The notes below the pieces were generated by a model that worked only from the letters and a program-made list of their open reading frames with translations, did not search any database and was not told the origin of the DNA. From a virus: a stretch of DNA of 37,247 nucleotides. The stretch is taken from positions 1-37,247 of the IMG/VR virus record IMGVR_UViG_3300043424_000608. One strand, 5' to 3'. Position numbers and translations under genes: made by a program. How positions within the stretch are numbered: position 1 is the stretch's first letter; each line of letters starts with the position of its first letter. Shown one piece after another: positions 6,097 through 14,373 of the stretch.

Positions 6097-7952
6097 GTTG
6101 GGAAGCTGGTAATCAAAAATTAAATAAAAAATTTAAAAACATTAATCAAGAGATACTTGATACAAAAGGTTTTATTGACGAGAAGAAAGCTAAAATTTTA
6201 TTATATAAATTTTTAAAAGAAAACCCATCTTTCTCTTCTGAATTAATCACAGGTGTTTCATTATTCCCGTTCCAGCATATGGCAATTAAAGCTATGATGG
6301 AAACTGATTACTTTTTGGGTATCTGGTCCCGTGGTATGAGTAAATCTTTCTCTACTGCAATCTTTGCTATTCTAGATGCGATTTTAAATCAAGGCGTACA
6401 TATTGGAATCATTAGTAAATCATTCAGGCAGTCTAAAATGATTTTCCGTAAGATTGAAGAGATTTCTCGTAGTCCTAAAGCTGGATTCCTTTCTCAATGC
6501 ATTAATAGAATATCAAAAACAAATGATGAATGGGTAATTGAAATTGGTAGAAGCAAGATAACAGCCCTGCCACTTGGCGATGGTGAAAAACTCCGTGGTT
6601 TCCGTTTCCAGAGAATGATTATTGACGAGCTTCTTCTGATGCCAGAAAAGATTTTAAATGAAGTTATTCTTCCATTCCTTTCTGTTGTAGAAAACCCAAC
6701 TGAAAGACAAAAGCTTTATGATTTAGAAACCACTTTGATTCAACAGGGTAAGATGTCTGAAGAAGAGCGTTATAGATGGCCAAATAACAAAATTATTGGA
6801 TTATCTTCAGCGAGTTATAAATTCGAATATCTTTATAAACTATATCAACAATATGAATCATTAATTTTCAATAATGCTGAAAAAGATAATGCTCATAGAG
6901 TTATTATGCATTTTAGTTATGACTGTGCGCCAGATCAGCTTTATGATCAAAACTTAATTAATCAAGCTAAAGCTACAATGAGTCAGTCTCAGTTTGATCG
7001 TGAGTTTGGTGCTGTATTTACTGATGATAGCTCTGGTTACTTTAAGGTAAGCAAAATGGCGCTTTGTACCATACCTGATGGAGAAGGTCAAAGCGTAGAG
7101 GTTGTGGGCGATCCTACAGCTCAATATATACTAGCATTTGACCCGTCTTGGTCAGAAAGTGAAGGGTCTGACGACTTCTCCATGCAATTATTAAAAATTA
7201 ATCCAGAAAAAAGAAATGGAACAGTAGTTCATAGCTATGCCCTTTCTGGAACTAATTTGAAAAAGCATATTGAGTATATGCATTATTTATTAACTCATTT
7301 TAATGTTGTTTCGATTGTAGGTGACTATAACGGAGGCGTTCAGTTTATTAACTCTTGTAATGAGAGTGAAATATTTAAAAAGGCTGGAATTAAATTAGAT
7401 ATGTTTGATGCCGATTTCGATAATCCGCAAGAATATGATAAAGCTTTGAGAGATGCAAGAAATCAATATAATATATCTACTAGAAAAATCGTTCACTTAA
7501 GAAAACCAAGTTCTGCTTGGATTAGATACGCCAATGAATCGTTACAGGCAGCATTTGATCACAAGAGAATATGGTTTGCTGGAGCGGCAATGGACGAAGC
7601 TTATAATAAACAAAGGTTAGCTAATATACCAATTCAAACATTAAAATTCTCAAGGCATGATGATGAAAAAGAATCTGGCGCTAGACAAATTGATTTTATT
7701 GAACAATTAAAAGACAATATTGAACTTATTAAAGTACAATGCGCACTTATTCAAGTAAATACTTCAGCTCAAGGTACGCAAAGTTTTGACTTACCAATGA
7801 ACTTAAAAAAGCAAAGGGGGGCTGATAAAGCAAGAAAAGACTCTTATTCTACGTTAGTTTTAGGCAACTGGATGATGCAGACTTATTTTGATATGATTAA
7901 CCTTCAAGAGCAAAATATTCAAGCTACATTCGTCCCAATGTTTATTAATTAA
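6093..7952 (+). CDS. terL: Terminase large subunit
   Basis: A 619-residue packaging ATPase-nuclease. The ATPase has a Walker A-like SRGMSKS at residues 79-85 (compare T4 gp17 SRQLGKT), a Walker B MIIDE at 175-179 with the catalytic Glu, and a coupling motif IGLSSASYK near 235. The RNase H-like nuclease has Asp350 (FDPSWS), Asp411 (VGDYNGG) and Asp534 (RQIDF) as candidate metal ligands. It pumps DNA into proheads through the portal and cuts concatemers. The start overlaps the ERCC4-nuclease stop (ATGA), with AAGGA about 9 nt upstream as a ribosome site. An AT palindrome sits on its stop codon (7949-7965), and the portal gene follows after 46 nt with its own promoter-like motif. Length and motif order are normal for T4-like terminases. 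Confidence 0.93.
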   Translation: MSWEAGNQKLNKKFKNINQEILDTKGFIDEKKAKILLYKFLKENPSFSSELITGVSLFPFQHMAIKAMMETDYFLGIWSRGMSKSFSTAIFAILDAILNQGVHIGIISKSFRQSKMIFRKIEEISRSPKAGFLSQCINRISKTNDEWVIEIGRSKITALPLGDGEKLRGFRFQRMIIDELLLMPEKILNEVILPFLSVVENPTERQKLYDLETTLIQQGKMSEEERYRWPNNKIIGLSSASYKFEYLYKLYQQYESLIFNNAEKDNAHRVIMHFSYDCAPDQLYDQNLINQAKATMSQSQFDREFGAVFTDDSSGYFKVSKMALCTIPDGEGQSVEVVGDPTAQYILAFDPSWSESEGSDDFSMQLLKINPEKRNGTVVHSYALSGTNLKKHIEYMHYLLTHFNVVSIVGDYNGGVQFINSCNESEIFKKAGIKLDMFDADFDNPQEYDKALRDARNQYNISTRKIVHLRKPSSAWIRYANESLQAAFDHKRIWFAGAAMDEAYNKQRLANIPIQTLKFSRHDDEKESGARQIDFIEQLKDNIELIKVQCALIQVNTSAQGTQSFDLPMNLKKQRGADKARKDSYSTLVLGNWMMQTYFDMINLQEQNIQATFVPMFIN

Positions 7953-7965
7953 CTTTTAAAGTTAA
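7949..7965. other. AT palindrome between terL and portal
   Basis: TTAACTTT-T-AAAGTTAA is a perfect inverted repeat covering the terL stop and is followed by CTTTTTG. As RNA it gives at most a 7-bp, AT-only stem with a 3-nt loop: a weak terminator or an operator. It lies 16 nt before the promoter-like motif at 7982. Confidence 0.35.
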
Positions 7966-7981
7966 CTTTTTGACATTTCGG

Positions 7982-7990
7982 TGTAAAATA
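7982..7990 (+). promoter_or_regulatory. TGTAAAATA promoter motif before portal
   Basis: CGGTGTAAAATA ends 8 nt before the portal ATG (7999). It belongs to the TGTAAATA family. A weak GTGAAAG lies between the motif and the start. It marks the first gene after the terL-portal gap. Confidence 0.5.
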
Positions 7991-7998
7991 GTGAAAGT

Positions 7999-10011
7999 AT
8001 GAGCGGCTCAAAAAGACAGTATAATAAAAAATCAGATTATTGGACTAAATTTAAAAAGGTAGAGACTTCCATAAGTAATGTCATACCACAAACACAAAAT
8101 TATGAGCCGCAGTTATGTGGTGAGCCATTTTATGTATCAGATGCTACAGCAAATACTAAAGAATTGATTTTTAGTAAAGCTTCCTATTCTCGTAGAAGCG
8201 GAGAAAGTCCTACTGGTTCTAGAAAAAATGTATCTGCGATGACTCCAACCACAGATAGGTTTGGGAGTATTAGAAATGGTTTGCTTCCATATAATTACGC
8301 TATGGATGGCGTTAATGTTCGTGAAGCTATTGAACTTTGTCAAAAGGCTTATGCTAATGTTGCTGTTTTTAGAAACGCTATAGATATCATGTCTGAGTTT
8401 GCTAATACGGAAATTTATCTTGAAGGTGGTACTCAAAAAAGTAGAGAATTTTTTACAGAATGGTTTAAAAAGATTAAATTATGGAACTTAAGCGACCAAT
8501 ATTTTAGAGAATATTATAGAAGCGGCAATATCTTTTTATATAGAGTTGATGGCAAGTTTAAAACAGATGATTTTGCCAAATTAGTTAATCAAATTGGTAT
8601 CTTGGGCAATAATAAAATACCACTTAAGTATATTTTACTTAATCCTTTTGATATTGTCGCAAAGAGAAGCTCTACTTTTGCCGTTGGCGCATACGAAAAG
8701 ATTTTATCAGAATATGAATTAGCTAGATTGCAAAATCCAGTTACAGAAGAAGATAAGGAAATTTTAGATGCAATGCCACCTTCTGTTAAAAAAGATATTA
8801 AAAAGGGGGCATATTATACAGATGGATTAAAGATTGAACTTGATCCAAAAAGATTAACTTATTCATTTTATAAAAAACAAGATTACGAACCATTTGCGGT
8901 TCCATTCGGATATCCAGTTCTTGAGGATATCAACGCCAAAATGGAACTTAAGAAAATGGATCAAGCAATTACCCGTACCGTAGAAAATGTTATTTTGTTA
9001 ATTACTATGGGCGCTGAACCAGATAAAGGCGGCATTAATGCTCAAAACTTATCTGCAATGCAAAGTTTATTTAAAAACGAAAGCGTTGGAAGAGTATTGG
9101 TTTCAGACTATACAACAAAAGCAGAATTTGTTATACCAGATTTAGGAAAAGTTTTAGGTTCTGAAAAATATAAAGTCTTAAATGAAGATATTAAACAAGG
9201 TCTTCAAAACATTGTTATTGGTGAAGAAAAATATAGCGCTACAGAAGTTAAAGCTCAAATATTTATTGATAGATTGAAAGAATCTAGAAATGCATTCTTA
9301 AATGATTTCTTACAAGTCGAAATTAATAGAATAGCTAAAGAATTAGGATTTAGATCGTTTCCAACAGCAAAGTTTAGAGATATTGATATGAGAGATCAAA
9401 CTCAACTTATGCGCATTACAACAAGGCTTATGGAGCTTGGTGTTCTTACTCCACAACAAGGTATGGATATGTTCCATACTGGTCAATTCCCAAAAGCAAA
9501 AGATATTTCGCCAGCGCAAAATACATTTAATGAAGAGAGAAAAGATGGTTACTATAATCCACTAGTTGGCGGTGTTCCATTAATTTCTCCAGGTGGAGAT
9601 GGTGAACAACAAGTTCAAACAACTACTACTAATAAAATGGCTGGAAGACCAGAAGGTACAACTGGAATTCCTTTAGTAAAAGGAAATTATTCAGTAAAAG
9701 ATATTCAATCAGTAGTAAATAAAATTGAAAAAACACGCGCTACTATTTCAACTAGTTTAAAGAAAAAACTTAATATCAAGAAGTTTAATGAACAACAACA
9801 AGATATGTTGAATAAGTTATGTGAAGCTGTTGTAGTTTCAGGTGATATAGAAACTTGGGAATCAATAGCAAATTCTTGTGTAAATAATTTTGATAATATC
9901 GCTTCATTAAATACTATGCCAGATATTTTATCTATATTGGCAGAACATCAATTAGAAGATGATTACTCAGCAGCAATTTTATACCATTCTCAAAAAATAA
10001 ATGAAAATTAA
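7999..10011 (+). CDS. Portal protein (670 aa)
   Basis: Position directly after the large terminase, length and fold pattern mark it as the portal: an N-terminal segment with NVREAIELCQKAYANVAVFRNAIDIM (about 107-132) leading into wing strands, a long helical and beta centre containing KYILLNPFDIV (about 210-220), stem helices around 310-335, and a C-terminal crown with Gly/Gln-rich linkers (QQVQTTTTNK near 540) and a helical tail. The portal forms the dodecameric ring at one capsid vertex, is the docking site for the terminase and conducts DNA. No catalytic motif is expected. The N-terminus is basic and polar. The stop overlaps the next gene by 11 nt. I am confident of the role from context and general pattern rather than a single diagnostic motif. 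Confidence 0.82.
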   Translation: MSGSKRQYNKKSDYWTKFKKVETSISNVIPQTQNYEPQLCGEPFYVSDATANTKELIFSKASYSRRSGESPTGSRKNVSAMTPTTDRFGSIRNGLLPYNYAMDGVNVREAIELCQKAYANVAVFRNAIDIMSEFANTEIYLEGGTQKSREFFTEWFKKIKLWNLSDQYFREYYRSGNIFLYRVDGKFKTDDFAKLVNQIGILGNNKIPLKYILLNPFDIVAKRSSTFAVGAYEKILSEYELARLQNPVTEEDKEILDAMPPSVKKDIKKGAYYTDGLKIELDPKRLTYSFYKKQDYEPFAVPFGYPVLEDINAKMELKKMDQAITRTVENVILLITMGAEPDKGGINAQNLSAMQSLFKNESVGRVLVSDYTTKAEFVIPDLGKVLGSEKYKVLNEDIKQGLQNIVIGEEKYSATEVKAQIFIDRLKESRNAFLNDFLQVEINRIAKELGFRSFPTAKFRDIDMRDQTQLMRITTRLMELGVLTPQQGMDMFHTGQFPKAKDISPAQNTFNEERKDGYYNPLVGGVPLISPGGDGEQQVQTTTTNKMAGRPEGTTGIPLVKGNYSVKDIQSVVNKIEKTRATISTSLKKKLNIKKFNEQQQDMLNKLCEAVVVSGDIETWESIANSCVNNFDNIASLNTMPDILSILAEHQLEDDYSAAILYHSQKINEN

Positions 10012-10417
10012 TCCAGAAGACATCAAAGTGCCACTTGAAAAAATAGTGGAAGTTAAAAACGGAGAAACTCAAGTATCTCTTGCTAAAATGGCAGACAAAA
10101 AAGCTGTAGTATATAAATCATTTATGAGTGCATGTGCATCAGATGATAAAGCTCTTGTTGATACAACTGATATGGATGACGAATCAACTATGAAAGCTTG
10201 TATGGTTCAATTTGATAAAATGCAAGGTATGCTTATGGAAGAAAGTGATTCTGGAGAATTAACTCCTGCTCAGAAAAAACTTCCACCAGCACTTCAAAAA
10301 GCTCTTCTTGAAAAAATGGATAAGCCTTCAGATCCTGCTTCTCATGAAAATGAAGAAACAGAAGAGGAAGAAAAAATGGAAGAAGGCGAAGATGATGAAG
10401 AAGAAAAAGAAGATTAA
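10001..10417 (+). CDS. Small acidic head-region protein (138 aa)
   Basis: The 138-residue product has a mixed N-terminal half (EKIVEVKNGETQVSLAKMAD; several Met and Cys) and an extremely acidic C-terminus from about 112 onward made largely of Glu and Asp. It overlaps the portal gene by 11 nt and precedes the protease gene by 9 nt, so it is made with the head assembly proteins. Acidic tails of this type occur in scaffold- or core-like proteins and DNA mimics, but I do not recognise the family and assign no function. Confidence 0.7.
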   Translation: MKINPEDIKVPLEKIVEVKNGETQVSLAKMADKKAVVYKSFMSACASDDKALVDTTDMDDESTMKACMVQFDKMQGMLMEESDSGELTPAQKKLPPALQKALLEKMDKPSDPASHENEETEEEEKMEEGEDDEEEKED

Positions 10418-10426
10418 TTTTTAAAT

Positions 10427-12001
10427 ATGAAGTATAAATACACCACAAAATTTGAAGCCCCAATATATTCTTGCGCGATTGGTGATGAAACATTTATTTC
10501 TAAAGCGTCTTTAGAGAATTTAAAACCATTAATTCCACAAGATATAGATTTCTCAGAAAATATTGATTTACTTGCTGTTGCTTTTAACGCTGCTGTAGTA
10601 AATAAATTTAATAAAAATGATGATGGTATGGATGCAGAAACTGCCGCAAGGGTAGTTAAAAACTTTATTCATAAACCAACAAACATTGAACATGAAAAAA
10701 GCAAAATTGTAGGACATATTGTATCCGCTGGGTTTAGCGAATATGGTAATGACAATAAAATGCTTTCAGTTGAAGAAATTAAAGATCGCTTAGATCCATT
10801 TAATATTTCTCTTGGAGCAGTTGTTTATAAATATGCAAACAAAGATTTTGCTAAGTTAATAGAAAGATCTGTAGATCCAGAAGATTCTTTATATCAACAT
10901 ATATCTACAAGTTGGGAAGTTGGTTTTAGTGATTATGTAATTGCCGTTGGTGGTAATGATTTAAAAGATGCTGAGATTATTAAGAACCCAAAACATTTTG
11001 AAGAAATGAGAGCTAAACTTAGAGCTTATGGCGGTTCTGGTAAATTAGATGATGGATCAAAAGTTTATAGATTATTAAGAGGCGATATTTATCCTCTTGG
11101 TATTGGGTTTACAACTACTCCTGCCGCAGATGTTAAAGGTCTTTATTCTTCTCAAGATGATTCTACTAATGTAGAGATAAAAGATAAAAGAGATAAAAAA
11201 ACATACTTTCAAATTAAAAAACCTGAATTAACTGAAAAAGTTGAGTCAAAAATTTCACAAAATAAAAATATTAATGTAAAAAACAAAAAAGAAATCATTA
11301 TGGATATTGAACAAGTACTTTCCGAATTGAAGGATCTTCTCATTGAAAAGAAATTTTCTGAAGAAGCAGTTGCTAATATGACCAGCACTTTTGCTGACGC
11401 TATTAAGCAAAAAGATACAGAATACCGCGAATCTCTTACTAAAGCCGATGAAGAAAAAGAAGCTTTAGCAAAAGAGAGAGAAGAACTCAAGGCTTCTATG
11501 GAAGAAGTTCGCAAGCAACTTGCTGATGCAAGTGAAAAGCTTGCTGAATTTGAAGCTTCCAAAAAGGCTGATGAAGCACTTGCTCGTTTCAACGCTCGTA
11601 TGGAATCTGTTGATCAATCATACGACCTTGATGATGAAGATCGTCAACTTTTAGCTCAAGAGTTAAAAGAAATCGGTGAAACAGAAGAAGCGTTTGCTTC
11701 ATTCCAAAACAAGCTTTCCATCATGTGGAAGCATAAGAACAAAGAAGCTAAGGCAGCTATCGAAAAATCAATCCAAGATAAGATCGATGAAGAAGTTGCT
11801 AAGAAGCTTGCTAAAATGCAAGAGTCAAAGGCTTCAGTCGAACCAGAATCAGAAGAAGAAGTAATTAAAGAGGCTATTGAAAACTCAGAAGTTGCAGAAG
11901 CTGGAATTTCTAGTTCAAATGAAGAGTCTTCTCGCCAACCTGCTTCACTCCGTGACAAGTTCGCATCGGCTTTCAATCGTGATAATATTATCATTTCCTA
12001 A
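10427..12001 (+). CDS. Capsid maturation protease fused to scaffold-like coiled coil (524 aa)
   Basis: Residues 1 to about 220 fit a phage prohead serine protease: NIEHEKSKIVGHIVSAGF (86-103) with candidate catalytic His89, and HISTSWEVGFSDY (158-170) with candidate Ser160 or Ser162. A Lys/Asn-rich linker (about 235-290) leads to a Glu/Ala/Lys-rich coiled coil (about 310-470) and a polar tail typical of scaffolds. The protease should trim scaffold and possibly capsid proteins inside the prohead; the coiled coil should organise capsid assembly. An in-frame ATG at 11300 (residue 292) could produce the scaffold alone, as for the lambda C/Nu3 pair. Codon use shifts near this point to more CGN-Arg and C-ending codons, as in the capsid gene. 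The gene lies between the acidic protein and the decoration-like gene. Confidence 0.72.
   Translation: MKYKYTTKFEAPIYSCAIGDETFISKASLENLKPLIPQDIDFSENIDLLAVAFNAAVVNKFNKNDDGMDAETAARVVKNFIHKPTNIEHEKSKIVGHIVSAGFSEYGNDNKMLSVEEIKDRLDPFNISLGAVVYKYANKDFAKLIERSVDPEDSLYQHISTSWEVGFSDYVIAVGGNDLKDAEIIKNPKHFEEMRAKLRAYGGSGKLDDGSKVYRLLRGDIYPLGIGFTTTPAADVKGLYSSQDDSTNVEIKDKRDKKTYFQIKKPELTEKVESKISQNKNINVKNKKEIIMDIEQVLSELKDLLIEKKFSEEAVANMTSTFADAIKQKDTEYRESLTKADEEKEALAKEREELKASMEEVRKQLADASEKLAEFEASKKADEALARFNARMESVDQSYDLDDEDRQLLAQELKEIGETEEAFASFQNKLSIMWKHKNKEAKAAIEKSIQDKIDEEVAKKLAKMQESKASVEPESEEEVIKEAIENSEVAEAGISSSNEESSRQPASLRDKFASAFNRDNIIIS
11275..11282 (+). promoter_or_regulatory. Possible internal promoter motif TGTAAAAA
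   Basis: Within the AT-rich linker of the protease-scaffold frame, AATGTAAAAA lies 17 nt before the internal ATG at 11300. That is the same distance as for the tape measure gene. It is one mismatch from TGTAAATA, so chance occurrence in AT-rich DNA is a real possibility. Confidence 0.2.
11300..12001 (+). CDS. Possible separate scaffold product from an internal start (234 aa)
   Basis: An in-frame ATG at 11300 would give a 234-residue protein beginning MDIEQVLSELKDLL, almost wholly helical, with a central coiled coil and a Glu/Ser-rich tail, which is the normal form of a phage scaffold. Evidence for separate expression: the upstream linker looks like intergenic DNA that happens to stay open (long A runs), a TGTAAAAA element lies 17 nt upstream, and codon use changes near this point. 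Evidence against: no Shine-Dalgarno sequence. It is nested in the 524-residue frame and may be made only as part of it. Confidence 0.35.
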   Translation: MDIEQVLSELKDLLIEKKFSEEAVANMTSTFADAIKQKDTEYRESLTKADEEKEALAKEREELKASMEEVRKQLADASEKLAEFEASKKADEALARFNARMESVDQSYDLDDEDRQLLAQELKEIGETEEAFASFQNKLSIMWKHKNKEAKAAIEKSIQDKIDEEVAKKLAKMQESKASVEPESEEEVIKEAIENSEVAEAGISSSNEESSRQPASLRDKFASAFNRDNIIIS

Positions 12002-12035
12002 TAAATAAAAAAAAACAATCTAACAAACAAAATAT

Positions 12036-12671
12036 ATGGCACTTAGAACATTACCATTCAGACAATATGATGAAAACGATGTTATTAACATGTTCGCTCT
12101 TGGCGATACCTATGTTAATGAAAACGTAACTGGTTCAAGTTTTGGAGATGCTGGAGTTTTCGTAACAGTTGACTCAGCAAATCTTAATCTTGATACAATT
12201 ACCTATGATAGCACATACGATTCCTATCTTGGTAAAACCAATTATCCATTCGTTGGAGTCAATCAATATCCAAAGGTCAGTCTTACAGTTAAGCCAGCTG
12301 CTGCTGGTAGCGCTTGCTTTGGCATGACACTTCGTCAAACCGCAAAATTCGACGAAAACGGTGAAAAACTCCTTTATTACCCACAAAAAGCTGAAGAGCT
12401 TATGTGTGTACTTCCAGGACAAGCCGTTCCAGTTGCTACTCGCGGAGTATTTACTTTAACAAGCACAGCTTATGATGGCGCACTTTCAATTGGAAGTGGT
12501 GTAAAACTTTCTGCAACAAGTGGAAAGCTCACAGGTTGCTCAGTTGCAGATGCATCAAGAGTTGGTTTAGTTATTGCTACTGGCTCACGTGTTGCAGCTA
12601 CAGCAGCTGATCAATTTGCAGGTGCTGCTGGATCAACAGGAACCTATGCAATCATTGGTCTTGGATTATAA
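12036..12671 (+). CDS. Head decoration or structural protein (211 aa)
   Basis: A 211-residue, Gly/Ala/Thr/Ser-rich beta protein lies between the scaffold and the capsid gene. It has a conserved-looking N-terminus (LRTLPFRQYDENDVINMFAL), a middle with VKPAAAGSACFGMTLRQTAKFDENGEKLLYYPQKAEELMCVLPGQAVPV, and a C-terminal half reminiscent of small capsid-decoration or head-fibre folds (LTSTAYDGALSIGSGVKLSA). The position before the major capsid protein is the usual place for a decoration protein. No enzyme motif is seen. It is preceded by an A-rich leader without a Shine-Dalgarno sequence. Codon choice resembles that of the capsid gene, consistent with high expression. The specific function is inferred from place and composition. 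Confidence 0.6.
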   Translation: MALRTLPFRQYDENDVINMFALGDTYVNENVTGSSFGDAGVFVTVDSANLNLDTITYDSTYDSYLGKTNYPFVGVNQYPKVSLTVKPAAAGSACFGMTLRQTAKFDENGEKLLYYPQKAEELMCVLPGQAVPVATRGVFTLTSTAYDGALSIGSGVKLSATSGKLTGCSVADASRVGLVIATGSRVAATAADQFAGAAGSTGTYAIIGLGL

Positions 12672-12700
12672 TTTAACCCCTTAATAAAAGAAGAAAAACT

Positions 12701-13822
12701 ATGAAAATTACTTTAAAAAGAACTCCAGAACAAGTCGAGTTAATTAAGGCTATGGCTTCAAAGAACCGTGCGGTTGCAGTTGAAGCTCAGGTTGCACTTG
12801 CTGAATTCATCGGACCAGTATTGGCTGAGGTTATCAACAACGCTCCTACCCTTAGTAACTTATTCACAAGCCTTCAGTTTAATGCTGATGACAATCCAAG
12901 CATTCCGCTTGATCTCTATTATGATATCACAGCTGAAGACTATATCACCGTTTACAGCCAAAGCGTAGCTGGTGGTCTTCCACAGAACCAAGTTCTCCCA
13001 ACTGTTTCTGAAATGAAGATCGCTACATATACTCTTGACTCAGCACTTAGCTTTGACAAGCGTTATGCTGCTAAGAGCCGCATGGATGTAGTTAGCAAGA
13101 CCTTTACTCGCATGGCTCAAGAAATCCTTCTTAAGCAAGAGAAGACCTCTGCTAACCTTATCCTTAGCGCACTCGCTGCTGCTCAAACAAATGGTAAGCA
13201 ACACGTACAACGCTCCAATACAAGTGGTCGTTTCCTTCTTGCTGACCTCAACGAACTCTTCACTCTTTCCAAGAGAATCAATACCTCATGGCTCAAGGGA
13301 ACTCCAGAAGCACGTGGTGGACGTGGTATCACTGACCTCATTGTTTCTCCAGAAGTTGTTCAAGAGCTTCGTGCAATGGCTTACAATCCAATCAACACTG
13401 TTGGAAGCAACACCGATATCCCAGCTACCGACGAAATGAGAACAGCTGTCTATAACAACGCAGGTATTCCTGAGTTTTATGGAGTTGCTATCATGGAAAT
13501 CAATGAGCTTGGCCGTGGTCAGCGTTTCAACACAATCTTTGATAACGTTTCTTCACAAACCTATTCAACTGCTGCTGGTGGTAATCCTGGTGCATTCAAT
13601 GGTGCTAATGAAGAAATTATCATTGGTCTTGACCGTGGACGTGAGTCTCTCATCCGTGCAGTTGCCGTTGATTCTGAGAATGGTTCTGAATTCAGCCTTA
13701 CTGCTGATGACCAGTACAGCATCCGTCAGAATAAGATCGGTTACTTCGGTTCACTTGAAGAAGGACGTATGGTTCTCGACAATCGCGCTCTCGTTGGCAA
13801 GATTGTTTCTGGCCTCGCTTAA
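12701..13822 (+). CDS. Major capsid protein, HK97-type (373 aa)
   Basis: Size, position after protease/scaffold and decoration genes, and the fold pattern support the major capsid protein: an N-terminal helix (TPEQVELIKAMASKNRAVAVEAQVALAEF), an extended-loop region around 60-115 (TAEDYITVYSQSVAGGLPQNQVLPTVSEM), the long spine helix around 125-165 (SRMDVVSKTFTRMAQEILLKQEKTSANLIL), and a domain with GITDLIVSPEVVQELRAM near 205-222. Codon use is distinct from most of the window: Arg is mainly CGT/CGC instead of AGA and many codons end in C, as expected of the most abundant protein. AGAAGAAAAACT before the ATG is a weak ribosome site. A strong terminator (13840-13872) follows. Confidence 0.87.
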   Translation: MKITLKRTPEQVELIKAMASKNRAVAVEAQVALAEFIGPVLAEVINNAPTLSNLFTSLQFNADDNPSIPLDLYYDITAEDYITVYSQSVAGGLPQNQVLPTVSEMKIATYTLDSALSFDKRYAAKSRMDVVSKTFTRMAQEILLKQEKTSANLILSALAAAQTNGKQHVQRSNTSGRFLLADLNELFTLSKRINTSWLKGTPEARGGRGITDLIVSPEVVQELRAMAYNPINTVGSNTDIPATDEMRTAVYNNAGIPEFYGVAIMEINELGRGQRFNTIFDNVSSQTYSTAAGGNPGAFNGANEEIIIGLDRGRESLIRAVAVDSENGSEFSLTADDQYSIRQNKIGYFGSLEEGRMVLDNRALVGKIVSGLA

Positions 13823-13839
13823 TTCAAGCTATAAATTTA

Positions 13840-13872
13840 AGAGTCACCCTGAAAGGGGTGACTCTTTTTTTT
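13840..13872 (+). terminator. Strong intrinsic terminator after the capsid gene
   Basis: A perfect 10-bp stem AGAGTCACCC / GGGTGACTCT (13840-13849 and 13856-13865) with a 6-nt loop tgaaag is followed directly by eight T. It lies 18 nt after the capsid stop and ends the head operon transcript. Confidence 0.93.
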
Positions 13873-13893
13873 GTTTAAATTTCCAGTATTAAC

Positions 13894-13905
13894 AGTATAA
13901 TATAA
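13894..13905 (+). promoter_or_regulatory. Promoter-like AGTATAATATAA after the terminator
   Basis: AGTATAATATAA ends one base before the ATG at 13907. It aligns with AGTGTAATATAA at 14359-14370, differing only at G to A, and contains a perfect TATAAT. It restarts transcription after the capsid terminator if active. Confidence 0.4.
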
Positions 13906-13906
13906 T

Positions 13907-14359
13907 ATGGCTAGAAAAAAGAAAATTGAAATTATCAATGGTTTAGAGCAAGTAAATGATATAGCTGTTGGTTCAACACAAAAGAAAACTTTAGTTCAAG
14001 AAATAGATGAAATGAGAGCCTCTGGTAAAGTAGGTACTCCAGAATTTGTTAGCAAAATGAGAGAACTTGAGATTCTATTAGGAGTATCAGAGATTAGTCC
14101 ATTTGGTACAAATGAACTTGAAGTATTTGAAGCGAATTTAAGAGAAATGTCTCTATCTGAAATGCAAAAGGTTGCCCAAAAGGTTGGGCTTAATCCGTTT
14201 CACGACCAAGTAACATTAAAAAATATTTTAATTAAAGAGTTTAAAGCATCCACAAGAAATAGTCGCAGAAACATTATGCCTACCATGATGGAGAGCTTTA
14301 AAATTGATCCAAATAATCCAAAACACAAGGAATTACTTAAAATACTTAATGATATTTAA
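13907..14359 (+). CDS. Hypothetical head-region protein (150 aa)
   Basis: The 150-residue, mostly helical protein starts with a basic patch (ARKKKIEI) and contains EISPFGTNELEVFEANLREMSLSEMQKVAQKVGLNPFHDQVTLKNILIKEFKAS (about 63-117), which looks like a SAP- or HeH-type helix-extended-loop-helix element. The tail carries an Arg-rich NSRRNIMPTMM stretch. I do not recognise the family. It sits between the capsid terminator and the head-tail adaptor with a promoter-like element abutting its ATG, so it may be expressed with the connector genes. A head-completion or DNA-binding role is possible but unproven. Confidence 0.68.
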   Translation: MARKKKIEIINGLEQVNDIAVGSTQKKTLVQEIDEMRASGKVGTPEFVSKMRELEILLGVSEISPFGTNELEVFEANLREMSLSEMQKVAQKVGLNPFHDQVTLKNILIKEFKASTRNSRRNIMPTMMESFKIDPNNPKHKELLKILNDI

Positions 14360-14360
14360 G

Positions 14361-14369
14361 TGTAATATA
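14361..14369 (+). promoter_or_regulatory. TGTAATATA promoter motif before the adaptor gene
   Basis: TTTAAGTGTAATATA ends 4 nt before the ATG at 14374. The motif begins just beyond the stop codon of the previous gene. No Shine-Dalgarno sequence fits in the remaining space. Confidence 0.45.
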
Positions 14370-14373
14370 AAGT

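Noticed and set aside
9879-9886. Exact TGTAAATA inside the portal gene
   Set aside because: Lies within coding sequence with no start codon at the typical distance; likely chance in AT-rich DNA.
11195-11201. Run of seven A in the protease-scaffold gene as a slip site
   Set aside because: It does not fit an X XXY YYZ heptamer in frame, and the frame continues normally.
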